This document shows positions 1 through 6,900 of a stretch of 6,990 nucleotides of DNA, piece by piece. Where the stretch lies: positions 1 to 6,990 of the forward strand of contig MDVS01000153.1 in assembly GCA_001940645.1 (NCBI GenBank). The letters are read 5' to 3'. A program made the position numbers and the translations under genes. Source of the stretch: Candidatus Heimdallarchaeota archaeon LC_3. Its GTDB lineage: Archaea > Asgardarchaeota > Heimdallarchaeia > Hodarchaeales > LC-3. Position 1 is the stretch's first letter. Each line of letters opens with the position of its first letter. Under the pieces are notes generated by a model. The model ran no database searches and had not been told where the DNA came from. It saw only the letters and a program-made list of their open reading frames with translations.

Positions 1-207
1 TCTAATCCCAGTTATGATACTAGCCCGACACAATCGGACACACAAATTATTACCCAGTCAGGACGAATTCTATCTCTTACTGAAAATCTGGACATATCAA
101 GTCTTGGAGCACCGACCACATTAGGCTTGTTGTTCTTATTTCTTCCAATCACTATTATGGGGACTTGCAAAGCTATTAATCACCGAAGAAGAAACAAATC
201 CAAATAA
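1..207 (+). CDS. C-terminal end of a type I membrane-anchored surface protein (5' partial)
   Basis: The frame is open from the first base to TAA at 205-207 and gives 68 residues. Residues 1-35 are rich in Ser, Thr, Gln and Asn, as in an extracellular stalk. Residues 39-56 form one hydrophobic helix (TTLGLLFLFLPITIMGTC). It is followed by a strongly basic tail with HRRR and KSK, a classic stop-transfer signal that puts the C-terminus in the cytoplasm. This layout is common for archaeal surface proteins that carry a large exodomain on a single C-terminal anchor, but the functional part lies outside the window, so no function can be given. The next gene on the same strand starts more than 500 bases downstream, which argues against a tight operon. 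The frame and anchor are seen directly; the role as a surface protein is inferred. Confidence 0.75.
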   Translation, partial: SNPSYDTSPTQSDTQIITQSGRILSLTENLDISSLGAPTTLGLLFLFLPITIMGTCKAINHRRRNKSK

Positions 208-249
208 TAGCTAGCTGTAACAAAAAGTCCATTTTTTCTGGATAAGTAA

Positions 250-275
250 AATTCTACTTTTAAAAAAGAAGAATT
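250..275 (+). terminator. A/T hairpin downstream of the first gene
   Basis: AATTCT at 250-255 pairs with AGAATT at 270-275. After one A-A mismatch the stem continues with CTTT (257-260) against AAAG (265-268), leaving a 4-base loop. It starts 42 bases after the TAA of the upstream gene. A run of six T at 232-237 lies just before it. Archaeal termination mostly depends on U-rich tracts, so the T6 run may be the real signal and the hairpin a 3'-end stabiliser. In such A/T-rich DNA a chance palindrome is possible. Confidence 0.35.
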
Positions 276-318
276 GTGCTTGAGAGATCTTGTGTGGTAA
301 ATTACTAATATTCAATTT

Positions 319-357
319 TTAATTATTAATGCACTCAAGAACTGATCTAATAATTAA
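319..357. repeat. 10-bp inverted repeat of A/T only
   Basis: TTAATTATTA at 319-328 is the exact reverse complement of TAATAATTAA at 348-357, with 19 bases between. It overlaps the first copy of the 11-bp direct repeat. The arms contain no G or C, so chance is a serious alternative. Confidence 0.3.
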
Positions 358-370
358 TAACTGATCTAAT
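341..370. repeat. Direct repeat of ACTGATCTAAT, 19-bp period
   Basis: ACTGATCTAAT occurs at 341-351 and again at 360-370. The two exact 11-bp copies start 19 bp apart, near two helical turns. Each contains the palindromic core GATC. The spacing suits a double regulator site, but no promoter is clearly attached and no regulator is visible, so this remains a described repeat and not an identified operator. Confidence 0.45.
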
Positions 371-541
371 GATACTTTTATAGCAACAAATTCGTTTAGA
401 TAAATAATTTGCTTTTCTATTCCCTGTCGGACATTCATTTTTCTTTATCAACTATTGTTAATTTTGTTGTTTTGTTGTAAGATAAATACCATTTTTTCCA
501 CTATTGGAGGATGCTGCACTTTTAGTCCACTCTCTTACAGC

Positions 542-556
542 AAAAAATATATAAAG
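542..556 (+). promoter_or_regulatory. Archaeal-type BRE/TATA promoter
   Basis: An A6 run at 542-547 (BRE-like, purine-rich) is joined directly to TATATAAAG at 548-556. This is the best TATA box in the non-coding region. With usual archaeal spacing of about 25 bases, transcription would start near 575-582. It would read the short stretch up to the hairpin at 684-710 and possibly on into the ORF at 732 and the giant gene. Start site and strength are inferred. Confidence 0.5.
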
Positions 557-638
557 AGGTCGAAAGTATCGTAAAGATAATATTCTAAAAAGAAAAACGA
601 AGAAAATGGATCTTAATAATAAAATCAGAGAACTTTTG

Positions 639-651
639 TGACCTTTGACCT
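639..651. repeat. Tandem TGACCT half-sites
   Basis: TGACCT at 639-644 and TGACCT at 646-651 are separated by one T. They lie about 65 bases inside the transcript predicted from the 548-556 promoter. This is a G/C-richer spot in A/T-rich surroundings. It could be a protein-binding site in DNA or RNA, but the match is short. Confidence 0.25.
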
Positions 652-683
652 ACATATCTTATTTGTGAGACAAACTATATCTC

Positions 684-710
684 AAAGAAAAAAGTTTTTT
701 CTTTTTCTTT
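684..710 (+). terminator. Hairpin with U-rich tail, terminator-like
   Basis: AAAGAAAAAA at 684-693 and TTTTTTCTTT at 695-704 are perfect reverse complements around G694, giving about 9 base pairs and a 3-base loop. The pyrimidine tract (T with two C) runs on to 710. The 16 T in 695-710 would make a good U-rich archaeal termination tract. Its position about 20 bases before the ATG at 732 means it could end a short RNA started near 577, or attenuate readthrough into the genes below. Confidence 0.4.
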
Positions 711-731
711 TCAGGAGAGCTGGGAAAAAAA

Positions 732-893
732 ATGAATACCTTGGATATTCGGAATAGTAGAGGAATTTTAGATGTAGTAGCCTTAACTAGCGTTGATGTT
801 CCAGATGATTTTTTGAATGGAGTAAAAATAATCATTGTTTCCTATATAAACTTCATATTTCTGAGGAAAAAAACCCAAATTAGTATTATTTGA
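732..893 (+). CDS. Small ORF of 53 codons, possible true 5' end of the giant gene
   Basis: ATG at 732 opens a frame that ends with TGA at 891-893. The product begins MNTLDIRNSRGILDVVALTS and continues through VDVPDDFLNG and a hydrophobic beta-like stretch (VKIIIVSYINFIF) to a basic end. I do not recognise it. AGGAG at 713-717 is a purine-rich site, but at about 14 bases from the ATG it is too far for a standard ribosome site. The frame overlaps the open part of the giant frame (from 865) by 26 bases, and an A7 run lies in that overlap. Skipping one A would fuse the two into one protein. It may be a small independent protein, a frameshifted N-terminus, or chance. Its 3' part also contains the TATATAAA box, which would be unusual inside a working coding region. 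Confidence 0.35.
   Translation: MNTLDIRNSRGILDVVALTSVDVPDDFLNGVKIIIVSYINFIFLRKKTQISII
843..850 (+). promoter_or_regulatory. TATA box upstream of the giant gene
   Basis: TATATAAA at 843-850 lies 68 bases before the ATG at 919. Transcription starting about 25 bases downstream would leave a leader of about 45 bases without a clear ribosome site. The bases just upstream (TTTCC) are a poor BRE. It is the natural promoter if 919 is the true start. If the gene starts at 732, it is coding sequence that happens to look like a TATA box. Confidence 0.45.
867..873 (+). other. A7 run in the overlap of two reading frames
   Basis: Seven A follow GAGG and precede CCC. The ORF from 732 reads AGG AAA AAA ACC here, while the giant frame reads GGA AAA AAA CCC. 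Loss of one A, or a +1 slip, joins the first frame to the second with no stop, giving ...FLRKKPKLVLFETK... and on to the methionine at 919. Homopolymers of this kind are hot spots for polymerase slippage, mutation and sequencing indels. Confidence 0.35.
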
Positions 894-918
894 AACAAAG
901 ATTTCTGTTGATAGACGC

Positions 919-3900
919 ATGGAAAACAAATTAATTGAGAAAGGCGTATTAGAGAAGAAAAATTCACTAACCCATCAAAATACTTTGAACACAAAAGATA
1001 ATGGTCTATTGAAGGATGAAGAGAAGAGACCCGAGAAAGTGTTTGGATTATTATTCTGGGTAGGAATAACAATACTTTTATCCTTAGAAATAGTACAGAC
1101 CTTTAATAGTATTTTTCTTTTAGGAACAACCTCCTATGACCAATTGAAAATAATAACTTATGATGTCTATGCAGTTATTGAAGTTAATAGATTATTTCTG
1201 CTAGGATACGCAATATTGCTTCTTGGTCTTCTCTTAGGAACGATACGCTATAAATTATCATTAACAAAAACTTATATTATCGGAATCAGCAGTCTCTATC
1301 TCTATTCCTTACTTTACAAATATGTCAGCTATGCTTATATTGAAAATTTATACGAATCAATTCTTATTCTAAGACCCTTCATATCTTTGGGATTATTAGC
1401 CACTAGTATTCTATTAATAACATTTTTGTTGTATTTATTTGGGAAATATCTCCTATATCCACTATCCACTGACAAATATCTCCAAACATTACAAAAGAAA
1501 TTATTTATTAGAAGTAATTATCCTTCATTTGTTATAAAAATATGTGTATTGCTCTTCCTAGTATCGACCTTTATTCCCTTGATACTTCATAAATTGTTAA
1601 GAAAACTATATTTAGCTCTCTATATTATGAGTGAAAATATAAAGACCAAATTAGGATTCATTATAAAGGTAATTGATAAATTCCTGATATATCTTTTTAT
1701 GATCCCCGTATTAATACTTATTGGTCTAATCAGCATAATAAAAGATGTTAAATTTACACTGTTTTTAATAACATCTCTTGTTATTGCTCTCCTAGGTTAT
1801 ATTTATGGAGAAACAATAATACTCTTCAAACTAGAAGACCGAATACCTTTCACAATGCAACACTTAATTGGTACAACAGTGTTAATAATCATCATTTTAT
1901 TTTTGCTATTCAAATCTGCACAACTATCATTGATCTTGGTCAAGACTGTCCATACACAAGGAATACTATTTTACTATAGAAGGGAGGAAATCTTTGATAA
2001 TATTGGACAACTGACTTTTGCCCACCCAATAATGAAGTTATTTGTCGGTTGCTATATAGTATTTACACTTTTTTGTGTCGTACAAATGCTGACTTTAATT
2101 TTTGGTATGGACATTTTTCTTTCATATTTAGCCCTAGACCAGCAGATATTTGATATTTTATACACATTATTGCGTCCAAGACCGTTAGTCCAAGACCAGA
2201 ATTTTGTAAATACCATAATTTATATAATTTTTTTCATTATTGGATTACGACTGGTCAATCAGAAAAATTCTGTTTTCGGACAACTCCACGTGATACTTCA
2301 AGGGTTCCAATTCATCTGTTTTTTACTATTTTTAGAAGTAATTATTAATCATTTATCGTTGCAGACAGTACTCTTATCATTGTTTTTCCTGATACTAATA
2401 TTCCGACCATCATTAATGATGAAATTCGGGAAAGACCTCTTTTTTGCATTTTATTACATCATAATCCTAATGTTTTTCTTGACAAAGAAAACTTATGTAA
2501 CTATTAGAGATAAACCATTACCTACCCTTTATTTATTGCTGCTTGTAGGGAGTTTCATGTTCTGGGAGGTCAACGGAGCACAAGCTCAAGCAATTGAGGC
2601 AGAATATTATCCACAACCCATATTTGAAAGCGATATGTTTGAAGCTTTTGAAAATTATGTATCCTACATATTAATTGAGTCCCCTGATGCAAATGTAGAT
2701 AATTGGAAATATGATCTTGATAATTTGTATAAAGGAGTCCAATTAATAGAAGAATTATCTGGTTCTGAGGAATTTATTTCCAAATTACGTGAGAAATGGC
2801 AATGGGATTTGGTCCAGTGGGTATTTAATCAAAGAATTGACACCACGAAGTTCTGGTGGAATACTGCTGATAATACGATTAAAGCTGCAAAAATACTTGA
2901 TGTTCTGATAGGTCTTGAGACCAATTTGACCTATATTGAATATTATATTCCTGGAATATTTCATAATTCGCAACAAGAAGAAATTATTCTTGATGATATG
3001 TATCGATTCGTTGGATACGATTCCTCCAGTAATTTTTCTCCGACTATAGAACGCGTATTGAATTTTACGCTTTTTGAAGTCCTATCGTATGAATTTAGAT
3101 CCTATTTAGCAAATAATCCCATAGATTTGAATCCTTACTCGGATAATTTTATTAACAACTTGGATCCATTATTTAAATTAAATTTAATTGATTATGCTGA
3201 TATCGGGTTACCTCAAGGAATATATTCTTTAAATACACATAATGAAGCAATTCAGGAAGAAATCATTATCCACAAATCTGAAAAATTCTTTGAGACACTG
3301 AAATTTACTCCAATTGAAGGTCTGGGTAACTATAATGTAGTGACATCCTCGGATTCATCATTTAATTTTACTATTCCATTTTTAGGGGAAAAATACAATA
3401 TAGAAAATTATTTATCTGGAAGCTATTCTAATCAAGTCCTCTCAGAACTTAGTAATTCTACCGTACCGGTAAATATTCTCGTTGAGACTGATCCAATCCA
3501 AAATCAACTTATAAGTAAGGAAATGTATGATAATGAATTTATATTCTTTTCAAATAAAATATTGGAAGAATATAATGTAACAATAAATAATGATCATTGG
3601 GTCTGGAACGAGACCAAAGAGGATATTGATTTTATAGAAGATTCATATAATGTCACCGAATATCGATATAAGTCGTTAGATGTTAAATGGATTAATGAAT
3701 GGGAATACGAAATTGATTTACTTGGACAAGGAGAGTGGTTATTTAATACCTCCAAAGGATTGACAGAACCTAATGAATTTGTAGTTACTTATAATATATA
3801 TGATTCTAAGGGGACTTTAATTGACAATCAGACAGATACTTATTCAAGCACTTATCTCGAAGGGTCTCCCATTAATTTTAACATCCCATTTAGTCCAATG

Positions 3901-6900
3901 TATCTTGATAATGAATTTTCTTTTTCCCTCGAAGTATATCAATTAATCCCAATAAATAAAACTATTCCAGAAATAAATTTCGACAAATATTTCGACTTGG
4001 TAAACAAGACTATTGAGTGGAACAATCAGACATGGCTAATAGAATCAGATTTATTTTCTTTAGATAATATATATTCTATTAATGATGGGACTATAGGATT
4101 AGAAGATGCAAAACTCGTTACCCCTGATGATCTTATCTCTCTCGCAACTGAAAATGTATCTAAGTATGTTCTTGAATATAAATTTGTCCCTATCCCTTTT
4201 AAAATTTCCATTTCATCAGTTCCTTCATCATTTTATTATTATAATCCATATACATTTGATTTAGGGTCACTAGTCATTGGAAAAAATAATCAAGAGTCAC
4301 TTGGGAATGAATATAGTCTAAGAATATTTGATTCAACTAAAGAAGGATTTATATTATCATCGACCATAAAAGAAGACCTAAATTGGGATAGTAGTAACAC
4401 CATTATTTATCCAGGAATTGAAAAGAAGATCGCGTTTAATAATGAGCATCTTATCCTATTTCAATCAGATAATTCAGTTTCTCCTCAAGAAATTTATTTT
4501 CAGACAGCTAACAATAAATTAAATAATAAAAGACCATTTTGGGATCTAATTAGACCCATTTTTGAACATTCTTTTAGTAATAATTCTTTTACTGATATAT
4601 ATAATAGATTCAACGTCATAGATACTATAGTTGATAATGATGTAGCAAAATCTCTTCTGGCTGATAATATTCCATCACTAATCGACTCTATCTGGCAGTG
4701 GGTAAATGGTTCGACGGGACTATTTCGTAATTCTGTACCAGAGACCGCTTCTGTATTCCAATTATTTAATTCATTAGTGAATGACTACGATTATCCATTA
4801 AATGACTTATTATTCAGTAAAGATCTTTTTAGAATCGTTAATACTACATTTCGTTCTTATTCTAATTACTATAACCACACTATAAGCAACAATAGTATAG
4901 TCCCGGTGTTAGAGCTAGGATATTTATCTGATGAAGCGGAAGATCATGGAATAATCGAATCTATGTATAACTTACACCAAATTCTTTTGATTTCAGAGAA
5001 ATTGTTTGAGTCAGAAGATAATCTTTCTTTTAATATTCATGATTCAGGGTCGGGGTTGGAAGAATTTTCTTATGAGATTCAGAAACAAAAATTATTTGTA
5101 GAAAAAGAAGCATTAGAATCAGATATTGGACAAATTTTACTAGAAGAAAAAGCAAGATTAGAATTAAGAAAAAAAGAACTACAAAATGGAATGGATCCAG
5201 CAATAGAAATTTATTCTAAGACATATGGAATATCTATATCGGATATTTTAGATCCAGAACCATATTTACCTGACATCCCTAATTTTAAAAATAAAATTAT
5301 TTCAGAGACGTTAGAATATGCGCCTAATGATTTGAAAGAAATCCAAAGAGAACAAGTCATATCGAATCCAATTAAGACTATACCGTTACCTGAAATTAAT
5401 AATAACGGATTCAGATTCAAAGATTCTTCACCTAATTTGACAGCCTTTCTTATACTATTAGTCTTTACAGTCTTACCAGCATTCTTAATTACGAGAAAGA
5501 ATTGGTTTGGACTTTTCAGTGCGTTTCTTATGTTATGCCAAGCTATAGCAGTAGGTCTAGTATATATGGACAATTCCGATCCATTAGGTGACTTACTTGA
5601 CGAAATTTTTAAATTTCAATTGGAATTTAAAGAAAAAGAGATTGAATTTGCCTATACCCTTAATCCTTTTTTAAATATCATCGGATCAAATTCTAGACAA
5701 GTTAATTTACAATTAATGCATAATAAAATCATAGAATCACCATTTTCTGTAACGTCCTCAAAAATAATTCATCCCTCGCTTAATGCAAAAACATCGACTC
5801 TAAAAGAAATACATCAAGAATATTCAAATGAAATCAAGGATCTTAATAACAGACCTGAAAATATTGGGACATTTACTTCTTCAAATATTATTTTAAATAG
5901 CCAATCACTAAGCGGACAGAAAATAATTCTTCAGCCTATGAATTATGATCAATGGCTAACAAAAATCTACAAATCAAGCGAAAAAGAGCGTATTGATCAT
6001 TTTTCAAATAAAATTAAGGAAGAAAGACTAAGAAATTTACAGAAAGACATTAATGAAGACGAATCCAATAACACAAGTGGTATCCCTATTACACAACCAA
6101 GATTAGCATTGGGAGGAGTCACATCAGTCTCTCCTGATGATATCGCAAAATTAGCAACGAAAGCAATAGCAAAAGAACTACGAATCGGATCCACGGTAGT
6201 CAATTTAAACAAAGAAGCTCTATTAATAGGAATGTCAAAAGTAATACCAAAATTAACAAAAATAAAGTATAATCCTAATCGATTAATCCAAATAATGGAT
6301 AGAATAAATAACATCCCTCAAGAAAGACCAGTTGATTTGTATATCGAGTATGATAAATATACAGTATCAGATAATTTTGATCTCTTGAAAAACTTAAATA
6401 CTCCGATGGATTTAGATGAAAGAATAGCTACATCAATAGGAATTGCAGTAATCAAGAAAATAGACATAGATGAAAGTTTCTTAACAAAATTAGTCGAGAG
6501 AATTGAATATATTGACAAAAGTAATGTGGGTGAGGATTTAGCAATTATTGATGCATTTCTTGGAGAAAATATACCTAAAGATGTTAGAAAAGATATAAAA
6601 TCCAAGAGACAATTTTTTGAAGAAGGTAAATCTGGGCAGATAATATTACCGATATTAGATAACAATAATTACCCTATTTTTCTTTTCGACTTAAATTCTA
6701 ATGACTTATTATTAATGAAACTCATGGGAACAAAGGTCTTTCCTTCGAAGAAAGCAGCAGCGACCTATGCTATTGAAAAAGGTCACCAATTGCATAACAA
6801 AACGATTACCAGGATTTTGGATAAATTAGGGAAGTTTGGTCTAGCACATGTGGGTAATCAATTAGTTTCTCTGACACAAAGAGGAGCTGACGCATTTAAT

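Larger units (their letters stand above)
208..731. other. Non-coding region with promoter, hairpins and short repeats
   Basis: No ORF of convincing length lies here on either strand. The region is very A/T-rich and contains a hairpin at 250-275, an 11-bp direct repeat at 341-370, a TATA-like promoter at 548-556 and a hairpin with a U-rich tail at 684-710, each listed separately. A short tandem of TTTGTTGT occurs at 463-470 and 471-478. An 11-codon ORF at 606-641 (MDLNNKIRELL) is too short to support as a gene. Nothing resembles a tRNA, rRNA or insertion sequence. Confidence 0.6.

Noticed and set aside
606..641. 11-codon ORF as a leader peptide gene
   Set aside because: It is too short, with no codon pattern typical of attenuator peptides.
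866..874. Classic -1 slippery heptamer A AAA AAC in the third frame
   Set aside because: The frame it belongs to has no start codon nearby and would need a second shift at the TATATA stretch. The single +1 slip is simpler.
842..1072. Minus-strand ORF of 76 codons
   Set aside because: It lies opposite the start of the giant gene, and its product has no domain pattern. Treated as a shadow.
2785..2976. Minus-strand ORF of 63 codons
   Set aside because: It lies wholly within the giant gene on the other strand, with no start signals or recognisable product.
4026..4211. Minus-strand ORF of 61 codons
   Set aside because: It lies wholly opposite the giant frame and has no independent coding evidence.
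2593..5436. Thioester protein or protease in the exodomain
   Set aside because: There is no cysteine for a thioester, and no HExxH, GxSxG or similar catalytic motif was seen.
5211..5573. Minus-strand ORF of 120 codons
   Set aside because: This is the longest antisense frame, but the plus-strand frame here encodes clear membrane helices and normal protein sequence, so it is a shadow.
5997..6665. Two neighbouring minus-strand ORFs of 105 and 115 codons
   Set aside because: Their apparent hydrophobicity comes from reading Lys/Asn/Glu-rich helical sequence backwards. The plus frame is continuous.
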